Assembly: GCA_029782355.1 (NCBI GenBank)
Contig: JAKOUY010000040.1
Coordinates: 248,001 to 312,000 of the forward strand
Length of the DNA: 64,000 bases
Direction: 5' to 3'
Source: Actinomycetes bacterium
Lineage (GTDB): Bacteria; Actinomycetota; Acidimicrobiia; Acidimicrobiales; Ilumatobacteraceae
Shown here: piece by piece, positions 44,377 to 53,270 of the stretch
Layout: every line of letters starts with the position of its first letter
Numbering within the stretch: position 1 is the first letter of the stretch
The notes under the pieces: model-generated
The model's input: the letters and a program-made list of their open reading frames with translations, nothing else
What the model was told of the DNA's origin: nothing
Databases searched by the model: none
Position numbers and translations under genes: made by a program

Positions 44377-45750
44377 ATGTCGACCAAGGAATCCATCGCC
44401 TCCCGGCAACTGATCGAACGAGCACGGCAGATCACCGCTCGCGAGTTGCAGACCTACATCGAGCGCACGCCCGGCTCGCAGCGGGCCACTGACCGGGCCC
44501 GCAAGGTCCTGCCGCTCGGCGTGCCGTCGAGCTTCCAGGCATACGACCCGCATCCCATCGTCGTTCGCCGCGCCCAGGACGACTGGATGGAGGATGTCGA
44601 CGGGCATCGCTACATCGACTTCGACATGGGGTTCGGGGCGCTGTTCGCCGGTCACTGCCATCCGGCGGTGCGCCGGGCCATCGAGCGCCAGATGGACGAC
44701 GGCACCCTGTACGTCACCCCGTGCGAGATGAACGCCGACGTCGCCGAACTGCTCGGTGAGCGCTACGGGCTGCCGATGTGGCGGTTCACCAACTCGGGGA
44801 CCGAGGCGACGATGGACGCCATCCGCGTCTGTCGGGGCATCACCGGACGAGACAAGATCGTCAAGGTCGAAGGCGGGTACCACGGTCATCACGACGAGGT
44901 GATGATCTCGATGAAGCCGCCCATCTCGGCGGCCGGCCCGGCCGACCGCCCGATCCCGATCCCCGCCACCGCCGGCATCACCGCCGCCGTGCTGGCCGAC
45001 ACGGTGATCGTCCCGTTCAACGACGCCGAGGCCTTGGAGCGAGCGCTCGCCGGCAACGACGTGGCCTGCTTCATCGTCGAACCGACCCTGCAGAACATCG
45101 GCATCTGCCTGCCCGATCCGGGCTACCTGGAGGAAGCCCGGCGGATCACCCGCGAGCACGGCACGATGCTGATCTTCGACGAGGTCAAGACCGGCATCAC
45201 CGCCGGCTGGCACGGCGCCACGGGCCTGTTCGGCGTCCAGCCGGACATGGTCTCGCTGGCCAAGAGCATCGGCGGTGGGCTTCCGCTCGGCGCCTTCGGT
45301 GGCACCGCCGAATGCATGGACGAGATCACCTCCGGGCGGGTGCTCCATCTCGGCACCTACAACGGCAACCCGTTGTGCATGGCCGCCGGGCGGGCCGTGC
45401 TGGCCGAGGTGTGCACGCCCGAGGCCACGGCCGCCACGGTGGCCCTCAACGCCAAGCTGATCGCCGCCTGCGACGACACCATCGCCCGGTACGGCCTGCC
45501 GGCGCACACCGTGCAACTGGGCGCCAAGGGCTGCGTCACCTGGTCGATCGATCCGGTGCGCAACTACCGGGACTACAAGGCCACCGACTTCGATCTGGCC
45601 TTCGCCCAGTGGATCCACGGCATCAACCGTGGCGCCCTCCTGCCGCCGGGTCTCGACGACCAGTGGCTGGTGTCGGTGCTGCACAGCGAGGCCGACGTGA
45701 TGCACTACGGCGAGATCTTCGCCGAGTTCGCCGCTGAGCTGACCCGCTGA
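44377..45750 (+). CDS. Class III PLP aminotransferase (glutamate-1-semialdehyde aminomutase-like)
   Basis: A 457-residue fold-type I PLP enzyme similar to HemL. It has WMEDVDGHRYIDFDMGFGALFAGHCHPAVRRAI, FTNSGTEATMDAIRVCRG, GGYHGHHDEVMIS, LIFDEVKTGITAGWHG with the PLP aspartate, and the Schiff-base lysine in VSLAKSIGGGLPLGAFGG. It lacks some positions typical of true GSA aminomutase, so it may act on another amino or keto substrate. ATG 44377 has AGGAG 8 bp upstream; TAGACT at 44340-44345 may be the -10. GTG 44332 is in frame but lies before that hexamer. Confidence 0.85.
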   Translation: MSTKESIASRQLIERARQITARELQTYIERTPGSQRATDRARKVLPLGVPSSFQAYDPHPIVVRRAQDDWMEDVDGHRYIDFDMGFGALFAGHCHPAVRRAIERQMDDGTLYVTPCEMNADVAELLGERYGLPMWRFTNSGTEATMDAIRVCRGITGRDKIVKVEGGYHGHHDEVMISMKPPISAAGPADRPIPIPATAGITAAVLADTVIVPFNDAEALERALAGNDVACFIVEPTLQNIGICLPDPGYLEEARRITREHGTMLIFDEVKTGITAGWHGATGLFGVQPDMVSLAKSIGGGLPLGAFGGTAECMDEITSGRVLHLGTYNGNPLCMAAGRAVLAEVCTPEATAATVALNAKLIAACDDTIARYGLPAHTVQLGAKGCVTWSIDPVRNYRDYKATDFDLAFAQWIHGINRGALLPPGLDDQWLVSVLHSEADVMHYGEIFAEFAAELTR

Positions 45751-45752
45751 GC

Positions 45753-45787
45753 CGACCGGTCTCGGTTCGGCGCGGCGCAGCCGGTCG
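45753..45787. terminator. Weak hairpin between convergent genes
   Basis: CGACCGG (45753-45759) and CCGGTCG (45781-45787) can pair around a 21-base loop in the gap between the aminotransferase and the membrane-protein gene. Long loop and no T-tract make it a weak candidate. Confidence 0.25.
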
Positions 45788-45795
45788 AACTCCGG

Positions 45796-46602
45796 TCACC
45801 CCCAGCGACGCTCGTCGCCGTACCGGTAGGTGCTGATCGGCGTCGACCAGCGACGCTGCTGGCGGACCAGGCCGGCGGACGCCACGAGGGCCGCGCCGCC
45901 GATGAGCAGCACGGCTGCCAGGCCCAGCGTCACCCAGCGCAGCTCGTCGGCCAGCACGGGTGGGACCCGGGCCCACACGTTGTCGGACAGCGCCGGCACG
46001 AGGAACTTCGGCACCACGTAGCCGGCCACGCCGACACCGGCGGCCAGCACCATCAGGCCGAAGCCGATGCTGCGCAGGAACCCGGCCCGGTCGGGGTGGG
46101 CGGCGAGGCCCAGTCCGAACAGCACGACCGCGGCGATCGCAGCCAGTGGGACGGCCCAGCGCAGGACGACCCGGGCGATGTCCAACACGGCCACCCGCGG
46201 CACGGGGATGGTCAGCGGCGGCATGTCGCCGACCCGTTCGCTGCGAACGATGCGGACCAGTTCGGTCGTGGCGATCTGCACCGGGGCGCGCTGCTGGCCG
46301 ATGAGGTGGGCGTGGGCGTCATGGAGGACCTCGGCGAGGATCTTGGCGCCCTCCGGATTGGCCGCGACCGAGTTGACGAGTGCCTCCACCTCGATCGTCG
46401 AGCGCCCCAGGCTGCCGGCGGTGGCGTCGGCGATCCGGCTGGTGAGCTCCTTGCGGATGGCCGGGACGTCCAGCACCGACGGGGCCGCGTCGGCGGTCAC
46501 CTGCGGGTCGAGCACGGTCCGCTGCAGGAGGAACCCGCCGGCCGCCAGGCACAGCATGGCGAAGGCCAGGGCGAACAGGAAGCCGGCCAGGGTTCGACGC
46601 AT
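45796..46602 (-). CDS. Hypothetical membrane protein
   Basis: A 268-residue protein I do not recognise by name. One N-terminal helix (LAGFLFALAFAMLCLAAGGFLL) is followed by an extracytoplasmic domain of about 120 residues beginning VLDPQVTADAAPSVLDVPAIRKELTSRIADATAG, then three helices (VLRWAVPLAAIAAVVLFGLGLAA; GFGLMVLAAGVGVAGYVVPKFLVP; VTLGLAAVLLIGGAALVASAGLV). The layout resembles actinobacterial proteins of unknown function with a large loop. It diverges from the DUF983 gene across 73 bp. The tail is basic. Confidence 0.7.
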   Translation of the reverse strand: MRRTLAGFLFALAFAMLCLAAGGFLLQRTVLDPQVTADAAPSVLDVPAIRKELTSRIADATAGSLGRSTIEVEALVNSVAANPEGAKILAEVLHDAHAHLIGQQRAPVQIATTELVRIVRSERVGDMPPLTIPVPRVAVLDIARVVLRWAVPLAAIAAVVLFGLGLAAHPDRAGFLRSIGFGLMVLAAGVGVAGYVVPKFLVPALSDNVWARVPPVLADELRWVTLGLAAVLLIGGAALVASAGLVRQQRRWSTPISTYRYGDERRWG

Positions 46603-46675
46603 CCGTGGAGTCTTACCGCGTTCGGCGGCGGATGACACCGCGTCGGGCGAGCGAGGCGCCCGTAGCATCGGTCGG

Positions 46676-47110
46676 GTGACCGGCCCGGCGCACCCCGGCA
46701 GCGACGCCCGACCGCGTCTCGGCACCATGGTGGGACGCGCCGTGCGCCTGCGCTGCCCGTGGTGCGGGGCCCGGCGGACGTTCGTGCGCCGCTGGCTGTG
46801 GCGCGACGAGCGCTGCCGGACGTGCGGGATCCGCTGGAATCGCGAGGTCGGCTTCGAGCTCGGCCCGATGACCCTGAACATCATCGCCACGTTCCTGGTG
46901 CTGGTGGTGGCGATGACGGTGGTGGTGGCGGCCACGCTGCCCGACATCCCGGTGCACACCACGGTGATCGTGCTGGTCGCCGGGGCCGTGGTCCTGCCGG
47001 TGCTGCTCTACCCGTTCGGCTACACGCTGTGGCTCGCCGGCGACCTCGCCGCCCATCCGCCGTCGACCGACGAGCTCGCCGATGCCGCGGCCCACGCCGG
47101 GAATACTTGA
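46676..47110 (+). CDS. DUF983 family membrane protein
   Basis: A 144-residue protein with a zinc-ribbon-like pair CPWCGARRTFVRRWLWRDERCRTC at residues about 27-50, the RWNREVGFELGP link and two membrane helices (TLNIIATFLVLVVAMTVVVAATL; TTVIVLVAGAVVLPVLLYPFGYTLWLA). This is the DUF983 pattern; function unknown. GTG 46676 is chosen because TAGCAT (46663-46668) lies 7 bp upstream; ATG 46727 is an alternative. Its stop codon overlaps the -35 of recA. Confidence 0.8.
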   Translation: MTGPAHPGSDARPRLGTMVGRAVRLRCPWCGARRTFVRRWLWRDERCRTCGIRWNREVGFELGPMTLNIIATFLVLVVAMTVVVAATLPDIPVHTTVIVLVAGAVVLPVLLYPFGYTLWLAGDLAAHPPSTDELADAAAHAGNT

Positions 47111-47135
47111 TCGAACGACTGTTCGCAGTTACAGT
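47107..47135 (+). promoter_or_regulatory. SOS promoter of recA with LexA box
   Basis: -35 TTGATC (47107-47112) and -10 TACAGT (47130-47135) are 17 bp apart. A perfect actinobacterial LexA box CGAAC-GACT-GTTCG (47112-47125) fills the spacer, so LexA binding would block the promoter. The leader to the recA ATG is about 125 nt. Confidence 0.88.
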
Positions 47136-47267
47136 GGTGTCGTTCGCCGGCGCACCCGGCGGGCCACCGCACCGGCAACCCTGTGACACCCCTTCCGTAC
47201 GGTGCCAGGCAGTCACCAATCGGGGCTCCGGCCCCCACAGCGAAGCGAACGAGGTAGGAGCAGGAAG

Positions 47268-48317
47268 ATGGGTACTGACCGCGAGAAGGCGCTGGACATG
47301 GCGCTGGCGCAGATCGACAAGCAGTTCGGCAAGGGCTCGATCATGCGCATGGGGGAGAAGGGCACGATGGCCATCGAGGCCGTGCCCACCGGAGCCCTGG
47401 CCCTCGACGTGGCGCTGGGCGTGGGTGGCCTGCCGCGGGGCCGGGTGGTCGAGATCTTCGGGCCGGAATCGTCCGGCAAGTCGACGCTGGCCATGCACGT
47501 GGTGGCCGAGGCCCAGCGCAACGGCGGCATCTGCGCCTACGTCGACGCCGAGCACGCCATGGACCCGGTGTACGCCAAGGCCATTGGCGTCGACATCGAC
47601 CAGCTGCTGATCAGCCAGCCGGACACCGGCGAGCAGGCCCTGGAGATCACCGACATGCTGGTGCGCTCCGGCGCCCTCGATGTGGTGGTCATCGACTCGG
47701 TGGCGGCGCTCACGCCGCGGGCCGAGATCGAGGGGGAGATGGGCGACAGCCACGTCGGGCTGCAGGCCCGACTGATGAGCCAGGCGCTGCGCAAGCTCAC
47801 CGGCAGCCTGAACAAGACCCATACCATCGCCATCTTCATCAACCAGCTGCGCGAGAAGATCGGGGTCATGTTCGGCTCCCCGGAGACCACGCCGGGCGGG
47901 CGAGCGCTGAAGTTCTACTCGTCGGTTCGCCTGGACATCCGCCGGATCGAGTCGATCAAGGACGGTGCCGAGGTGGTCGGGTCACGCACCCGGGTCAAGG
48001 TGGTCAAGAACAAGGTCGCCCCGCCGTTCCGCCAGGCCGAGTTCGACATCATGTACGGCAAGGGCATCAGCCGCGAAGGCTCGCTGCTGGACATGGCCGT
48101 GGACATGAGCATCGTTCGCAAGTCGGGCGCGTGGTTCACCTACGAGGGCGAGCAGCTCGGCCAGGGCCGGGAGAACGCCAAGAACTTCCTGGCGGAGAAC
48201 CCGGAGATCATGGTCGAGATCTCCGACAAGGTCCGCCGCCAGGCCGGCCTCGGCGGGGAGGGCGATCCGGCCGAGGCGTTCACCGCGGCCGACGACGCGC
48301 CGATCGACATCGGCTGA
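47268..48317 (+). CDS. recA: Recombinase RecA
   Basis: A 349-residue ATP-dependent strand-exchange protein and LexA co-protease. It begins [26 protein letters not shown]; Walker A is [11 protein letters not shown] (about residue 65), then [36 protein letters not shown], and loop 2 in [26 protein letters not shown]. No intein is present. ATG 47268 has an AGGA ribosome site. Unlike most actinobacteria no recX follows; the next gene encodes a VOC protein. Confidence 0.98.
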   Translation: MGTDREKALDMALAQIDKQFGKGSIMRMGEKGTMAIEAVPTGALALDVALGVGGLPRGRVVEIFGPESSGKSTLAMHVVAEAQRNGGICAYVDAEHAMDPVYAKAIGVDIDQLLISQPDTGEQALEITDMLVRSGALDVVVIDSVAALTPRAEIEGEMGDSHVGLQARLMSQALRKLTGSLNKTHTIAIFINQLREKIGVMFGSPETTPGGRALKFYSSVRLDIRRIESIKDGAEVVGSRTRVKVVKNKVAPPFRQAEFDIMYGKGISREGSLLDMAVDMSIVRKSGAWFTYEGEQLGQGRENAKNFLAENPEIMVEISDKVRRQAGLGGEGDPAEAFTAADDAPIDIG

Positions 48318-48328
48318 TCGGCGTCGTC

Positions 48329-48760
48329 GTGGTCCCGGCCCACCTCAGCGTGGTCACGCTCGGCGTCGCCGATGTCGACCAGGCCGCAGCGTTCTACACC
48401 GCCCTCGGGTGGCCGGTCCTGGCGTCGTCGTCTGCCGAGATCCGGTTCCTCCAGGTCGGTCTCGTCGTGCTCGGCCTGTTCGGTCGGGCCGCCCTGGCTG
48501 CGGACGCCGACGTCGCCGACGACCCCACCGGGTTCGCCGGCGTCACCTTGTCCATCAACCTCCCCAGCGTCACCCACGTCAACGCCGCAGCGCGGGCGTG
48601 GGTCGACGCCGGTGGAACGGTGGTGAAGCCGCCACAGGCCGCCGAGTGGGGCGGGTACTCCGGGTACGTGGCGGACCTCGACGGTCACCTGTGGGAGCTG
48701 GCGTACAACCCGTACTCGCCCGAGTGGGCAGCCGTGGTCGAAGCCCGAGACGACGCCTGA
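48329..48760 (+). CDS. VOC-family (glyoxalase/dioxygenase-like) protein
   Basis: A 143-residue single-chain vicinal-oxygen-chelate protein: HLSVVTLGVADVDQAAAFYTALGWPVLASS at the N-terminus and GYSGYVADLDGHLWELAYNPY at the C-terminus with the glutamate ligand. The first metal histidine is present (HLSVVTLGV). Enzymatic role unknown. GTG 48329 is the first plausible start, 12 bp after recA, so it may share the SOS transcript. Confidence 0.8.
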   Translation: MVPAHLSVVTLGVADVDQAAAFYTALGWPVLASSSAEIRFLQVGLVVLGLFGRAALAADADVADDPTGFAGVTLSINLPSVTHVNAAARAWVDAGGTVVKPPQAAEWGGYSGYVADLDGHLWELAYNPYSPEWAAVVEARDDA

Positions 48761-48790
48761 CCCACTCGGCACGCCGCGGCGGGCGGGCGA

Positions 48791-48796
48791 TAGCCT
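48791..48796 (+). promoter_or_regulatory. -10 element of miaB
   Basis: TAGCCT lies 8 bp before GTG 48805 and starts the miaB-miaA-dapF-hflX-dapC run. Confidence 0.5.
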
Positions 48797-48804
48797 CGAC
48801 CGGC

Positions 48805-50220
48805 GTGACGCGCCGCTACGTCGTGCGCACCTACGGGTGCCAGATGAACGAGCACGATTCCGAGCGCATCGCCGGGGTCCTCGAAGCCGACGGCTTGGTC
48901 CCGGCGGTCACGGAGGCCGACGCCGACGTGGTCGTCCTGAACACCTGCTGCATCCGGGAGAACGCCGACAACAAGCTCTACGGCAACCTCGGCCACCTGA
49001 AGACCTGGAAGGACGGCCGAGACGGGCGCCAGATCGTGGTCGCCGGTTGCCTGAGCCAGAAGGATCGTGACGGGGTGTCCAGGCGAGCACCGTGGGTCGA
49101 TGTGGTGCTGGGCACGCACAACGTCCATCGCACCGCCGAGCTCGTCGATCATGCCCGGCGCCACGGCCCGATCACCGAGATCCTCGACGAGTCCGTCGTC
49201 GACGATCACGCCCTGTTCCCCAGCGCGCTGCCGGCGCGCCGCGAGCACGACTACACCGCGTGGGTCACCATCCAGATCGGCTGTGACAACGCCTGCGCCT
49301 TCTGCATCGTCCCGGCGGTGCGCGGCGCCGAGGCGTCCCGCCCGCTCGCCGACGTCATCGCCGAGATCGAGGCGTTGGCCGCCGACGGGGTGACCGAGGT
49401 GACCCTGCTCGGCCAGAACGTCAACAGCTACGGACGCGACCTGGCCAGGACCGCGCGCCGGGCAGGCGACGAGGTCCAGCTGCGGCCGATGTTCGCCGAG
49501 TTGCTGGCGGCAGCGGCGGCCGTACCCGGCATCCGCCGGGTGCGCTTCACCAGCCCGCACCCCAAGGACATGCGCACCGAGACGTTCCAGGCGATGGCCA
49601 CCTCGCCCGGGGTGTGCCGGCACCTGCACTCCCCGCTGCAGAGCGGCAGCGACCGGATCCTGGCGGCGATGCACCGCGGCTACACCGCCGCCCGCTACCT
49701 CGACCGGCTGGGCGAGGCCCGCCGGCTGGTCGACGACCTGGCGGTGTCGACGGACATCATCGTCGGATTCCCGGGCGAGACCGACGACGACTTCGCCGCC
49801 ACCCTCGAGGTCGCCGCCGCGGCCGAGTACGACTACGCCTACACGTTCGTGTTCTCGCCCCGCCCGGGCACCGAGGCCGCCGCGCTCACCGATCGCTTCG
49901 TCGATCCGGCGGTCACCGCCGAGCGCTTCCAGCGGCTGCGCGTCGTGGTCGAGCGGTCGGCCCTGGCCAAGCACCGGGCGCGCATCGGGCGGATCGAGGA
50001 GGTGCTGGTCGAGGGCCCCAGCAAGAAGGACCCGGGCATCGTGTCGGCACGAACCGGTCAGAACAAGCTGGTCCACTTCGCCGCGGCCGAACCGCTGCGG
50101 CCCGGCACGTACGTGACCGTCGAGATCATCGGCGCCGCACCGCACCACCTCACCGGCCGCTTCGAGGCGGTCGTCGCCCTGCCGCGGCACCGCCGGCGGA
50201 TCCCGGTCCTGTCCGGTTGA
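48805..50220 (+). CDS. miaB: tRNA-2-methylthio-N6-dimethylallyladenosine synthase
   Basis: A 471-residue radical-SAM methylthiotransferase acting on A37 of tRNAs. N-terminal UPF0004 cysteines are in RTYGCQMNEHDSE, LNTCCIRENADNK and VAGCLSQKD; the radical SAM cluster is IGCDNACAFCIVPAVRG; VTLLGQNVNSYG and HLHSPLQSGSDRIL follow; the C-terminus is a TRAM domain. The start is GTG 48805. Its TGA is shared with the TTG of miaA. Confidence 0.97.
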   Translation: MTRRYVVRTYGCQMNEHDSERIAGVLEADGLVPAVTEADADVVVLNTCCIRENADNKLYGNLGHLKTWKDGRDGRQIVVAGCLSQKDRDGVSRRAPWVDVVLGTHNVHRTAELVDHARRHGPITEILDESVVDDHALFPSALPARREHDYTAWVTIQIGCDNACAFCIVPAVRGAEASRPLADVIAEIEALAADGVTEVTLLGQNVNSYGRDLARTARRAGDEVQLRPMFAELLAAAAAVPGIRRVRFTSPHPKDMRTETFQAMATSPGVCRHLHSPLQSGSDRILAAMHRGYTAARYLDRLGEARRLVDDLAVSTDIIVGFPGETDDDFAATLEVAAAAEYDYAYTFVFSPRPGTEAAALTDRFVDPAVTAERFQRLRVVVERSALAKHRARIGRIEEVLVEGPSKKDPGIVSARTGQNKLVHFAAAEPLRPGTYVTVEIIGAAPHHLTGRFEAVVALPRHRRRIPVLSG

Positions 50221-51149
50221 GCTCGTCCGCCGCGCCCGCCCCGGTCGTCATCGTCGGTCCGACGGCGTCGGGCAAGAGCGCGGTGGCGATGTCCGTCGCC
50301 ACGGCGCGCCCCGACGTGGAGATCGTCGCCGTCGACTCGATGCAGGTCTACCTCGGCATGGACATCGGGACGGCCAAGCCGACGGCCGCCGACCGCGCCG
50401 CCGTGGTGCACCACGGGCTCGACCTGGCCCGGCCGTCGGAGGAGTTCACCCTCGCCCAGTACGTCGCCGCCGCCCGCCCGGCGCTGGACGACGTGATGCG
50501 CCGCGGCCACCGGGTCCTGGTGGTCGCCGGGACCGGGCTGTACCTGCGCGGCCTCACCGATCCGCTGGAGCTCCCCGGCCGGTGGCCGGAGATCCGCGCC
50601 GAGCTGGAGCGGGCGGCCGCCGCAACCGACGGCCCGGTGCGCCTCCATCGACGGTTGGCCGCACTCGACCCGCTGGGCGCGTCGCGCATCGAGCCCGGCA
50701 ACACGCGCCGGACGGTGCGGGCGCTGGAGGTCACGCTCGGTGCCGGTCGGCCGTTCAGCAGCTTCGGCCCCGGATTGGGCACCTACGCCGAACTCGACTG
50801 GGAGATGTTCGGGCTGCGCTGGCCCCGCGCCGTGCTGCGCCGGCGGATCGAGGATCGGGTCACCCGGATGATGGAGGCCGGGTTGCTGGACGAGGTCCGT
50901 GCCCTGGCATCGGGTCCGCTGTCGCGCACCGCGGCTCAGGCCCTCGGGTACCGCGAGCTGCTCGACCACCTGCGCGGGGCGATGACCCTCGACGAGGCGA
51001 TCGCCACGGTCGTGATCCGCACGCAGCAGTTCGCCGTCCGCCAGGAGCGCTGGTTCCGTCGCGATCCTCGCCTACGCTGGATCGACGTCGACGATGATCC
51101 CGTGGCCCAGGCGGCGGCGGTGATCGGCGAGGCGCTCGATCGCTCATGA
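50217..51149 (+). CDS. miaA: tRNA dimethylallyltransferase
   Basis: A 310-residue enzyme adding the dimethylallyl group to A37, the step before MiaB. It has the P-loop VVIVGPTASGKSAVAMSVA, the DSMQVYLGMDIGTAKPT block, VVAGTGLYLRGLTDPL, and IEPGNTRRTVRALEV. No ATG or GTG precedes the P-loop; the only start is TTG 50217, overlapping the miaB stop as TTGA, so translation is probably coupled. Its end overlaps dapF by 4 bp (ATGA). Confidence 0.95.
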   Translation: MSSSAAPAPVVIVGPTASGKSAVAMSVATARPDVEIVAVDSMQVYLGMDIGTAKPTAADRAAVVHHGLDLARPSEEFTLAQYVAAARPALDDVMRRGHRVLVVAGTGLYLRGLTDPLELPGRWPEIRAELERAAAATDGPVRLHRRLAALDPLGASRIEPGNTRRTVRALEVTLGAGRPFSSFGPGLGTYAELDWEMFGLRWPRAVLRRRIEDRVTRMMEAGLLDEVRALASGPLSRTAAQALGYRELLDHLRGAMTLDEAIATVVIRTQQFAVRQERWFRRDPRLRWIDVDDDPVAQAAAVIGEALDRS

Positions 51150-51937
51150 CCGCTCTGACCCTGACCAAGCATCACGCCCTCGGCAACGACTTCCTGGTCA
51201 CCTTCCACCCGCACGTCGACGATCCGGCGGCCCTCGCCCGCCGTCTGTGTCATCGAACCCGCGGCATCGGCGCCGACGGGCTGCTGATCGGGGAGACCGC
51301 CGACGGATACGCGGCGCGGATGACCCTGTACAACGCCGACGGGTCGCGAGCCGAGATGAGCGGGAACGGCATCCGCTGTTTCGCCCAGGCCCTCGCCGAG
51401 CGCCGTGGCGACCATGCCACCCAGCGGATCGTCACCGATGCCGGGGTGCGCGTCGTCGAGTTCGTCACCGTCGACGGCGCGGTCATCCACGCAGCGGTCT
51501 CGATGGGCAGTGTCGGCCGGCTGGACCCCCCACCGAGCTGGGCCGAGCTGGGCGCCGATCCGCTGCGCCCGGTGGCCCACCTCAGCCTGGGCAACCCGCA
51601 CAGCGTGGTCGGCGTCGACGACGTCGGCGCCGTCGACCTCGCCGCCCTGGGCTCGATCGTCCCGCAGATCAACCTGGAGATCGTCGAGCACGGCCCGGAG
51701 ATCGACGGGATCACGATGCGGGTCCACGAGCGCGGCGCGGGCATCACCGAGGCCTGCGGCACGGGCGCCTGCGCCGCAGCATTCGCCGCCCGCAGTTGGG
51801 GACTGGTGCCGCTCGACGCACCGGAAATCGTCGTGCACATGGACGGTGGGGATGCCAAGGTACGGTTCGGCGCCGACGGCGAGGTCGTCCTCGTCGGCCC
51901 GGCCGAACTGGTCGGCACCATCACCGTGGAGGTCTGA
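51146..51937 (+). CDS. dapF: Diaminopimelate epimerase
   Basis: A 263-residue cofactor-independent epimerase making meso-diaminopimelate for lysine and peptidoglycan. The two catalytic cysteines are in EMSGNGIRCFAQ (about residue 76) and TEACGTGACAAAFA (about 206). It begins TLTKHHALGNDFLV, the usual DapF opening. Coupled to miaA by ATGA. Confidence 0.96.
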   Translation: MTALTLTKHHALGNDFLVTFHPHVDDPAALARRLCHRTRGIGADGLLIGETADGYAARMTLYNADGSRAEMSGNGIRCFAQALAERRGDHATQRIVTDAGVRVVEFVTVDGAVIHAAVSMGSVGRLDPPPSWAELGADPLRPVAHLSLGNPHSVVGVDDVGAVDLAALGSIVPQINLEIVEHGPEIDGITMRVHERGAGITEACGTGACAAAFAARSWGLVPLDAPEIVVHMDGGDAKVRFGADGEVVLVGPAELVGTITVEV

Positions 51938-51947
51938 AATCCCGTCG

Positions 51948-53270
51948 ATGAACACCCCGTACAACGAGGCCCTCGGCTCGACGCTGATCGAGCGCAGCAA
52001 GCGGGAGCAGATCGTCCTCGTCGGGGTGACGCTGGCCCACCACACCGACGACGAGACCGAAGCCAGTCTCGACGAGCTGGCCCTGCTCGTCGACACCGCC
52101 GGTGCCGACGAGGCCGGCCGGCTGGTGCAGCGCCGGGACACGCCCGACCACACGTTCTACGTCGGCAAGGGCAAAGCCGAGGAGCTGCGCGACGTGTGCC
52201 TCGCCGTCGACGCCGACACCGTGGTGTTCGACAACGACCTGACCCCCGCCCAGCAGTACAACCTGGAGAAGTTGCTCGGGCGGACCGCCATCGATCGCAC
52301 CGCGGTGATCCTCGACATCTTCGCCCAGAACGCCCACACCCAGGAGGGCAAGGCCCAGGTCGAGCTGGCGCTGCTGCGCTACCGCCTACCCCGACTGCGC
52401 CGTGGTGCCACGGCGCGCCTGGCCCAGCAGCGAGGTGGCGTCGGCGCCCGCTTCGGCTCTGGTGAGACCAAGCTGGAGGTCGACCGCCGGCGGATCAAGG
52501 GACGGATCGCCCGGCTGGAGCGCGAGCTGGCCGACCTGGCCGAGACCCGCCATCTCCAGCGCAAGGGACGCGCCCGCGGCGGCCTGACCAACGTCTCGAT
52601 CGTCGGGTACACCAACGCCGGCAAGAGCACGCTGTTGAACCGGCTGACCAAGGCCGGGGTTCTGGTCGAGGACCGGCTGTTCGCCACGCTCGACCCGACC
52701 ACCCGCCGCCTGGCGCTGCCCGGCGGCGAGACCGTGCTGCTGTCCGACACCGTCGGCTTCGTCCGCCGCCTGCCGCACGGGCTGATCGAAGCCTTCAAGA
52801 GCACGCTCGAGGTCGCCAGTGGCGCCGATCTGCTGATCCACGTCGTCGACAGCTCGGTGGCCGACCCCGACGGGCAGATCGCCGCCGTTGGCGAGGTCCT
52901 CGGGGAGATCGGCGCGGCGGGGGTGGCCGAGCTGCTGGTGTTCAACAAGGCCGACGCCGCCGGCCACGAGGCCGATCGGCTGGTGTCCGCCCATCCCGGG
53001 TCGGTGGCGATCAGCGCTCGCACCGGTCGCGGCATCGAGCTGCTCCTGCGGACGATCGCCGATCGCGTCCGGGCGATGGCCACCATCGTCGAGCTGCTGA
53101 TCCCCTACGACCGCGGTGACATCGTGGCCGCGCTGCACCGCGAGGGCGATGTGGTGTCCGAATCGGCAGGTGACGACGGCGTGCGGATCCGTGCCCGGCT
53201 GGACGACGCCAGTGCCGGACGGCTCTCCGAGTTCGTCGTCCCCGGCGGATCGGGCAGGATGGTCGAGTGA
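51948..53270 (+). CDS. hflX: GTPase HflX
   Basis: A 440-residue ribosome-associated GTPase that splits or rescues stalled ribosomes under stress. N-terminal HflX domain has DTPDHTFYVGKGKAEELRD, NDLTPAQQYNLEKLLGRTAIDRTAVILDIFAQNAHTQEGKAQVELA, then LAQQRGGVGARFGSGETKLE. The G domain has G1 GYTNAGKSTLLNRL, DTVGFVRRLPHGL and NKAD. ATG 51948 is 10 bp after dapF with GGAGGT at 51929-51934. Confidence 0.96.
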   Translation: MNTPYNEALGSTLIERSKREQIVLVGVTLAHHTDDETEASLDELALLVDTAGADEAGRLVQRRDTPDHTFYVGKGKAEELRDVCLAVDADTVVFDNDLTPAQQYNLEKLLGRTAIDRTAVILDIFAQNAHTQEGKAQVELALLRYRLPRLRRGATARLAQQRGGVGARFGSGETKLEVDRRRIKGRIARLERELADLAETRHLQRKGRARGGLTNVSIVGYTNAGKSTLLNRLTKAGVLVEDRLFATLDPTTRRLALPGGETVLLSDTVGFVRRLPHGLIEAFKSTLEVASGADLLIHVVDSSVADPDGQIAAVGEVLGEIGAAGVAELLVFNKADAAGHEADRLVSAHPGSVAISARTGRGIELLLRTIADRVRAMATIVELLIPYDRGDIVAALHREGDVVSESAGDDGVRIRARLDDASAGRLSEFVVPGGSGRMVE

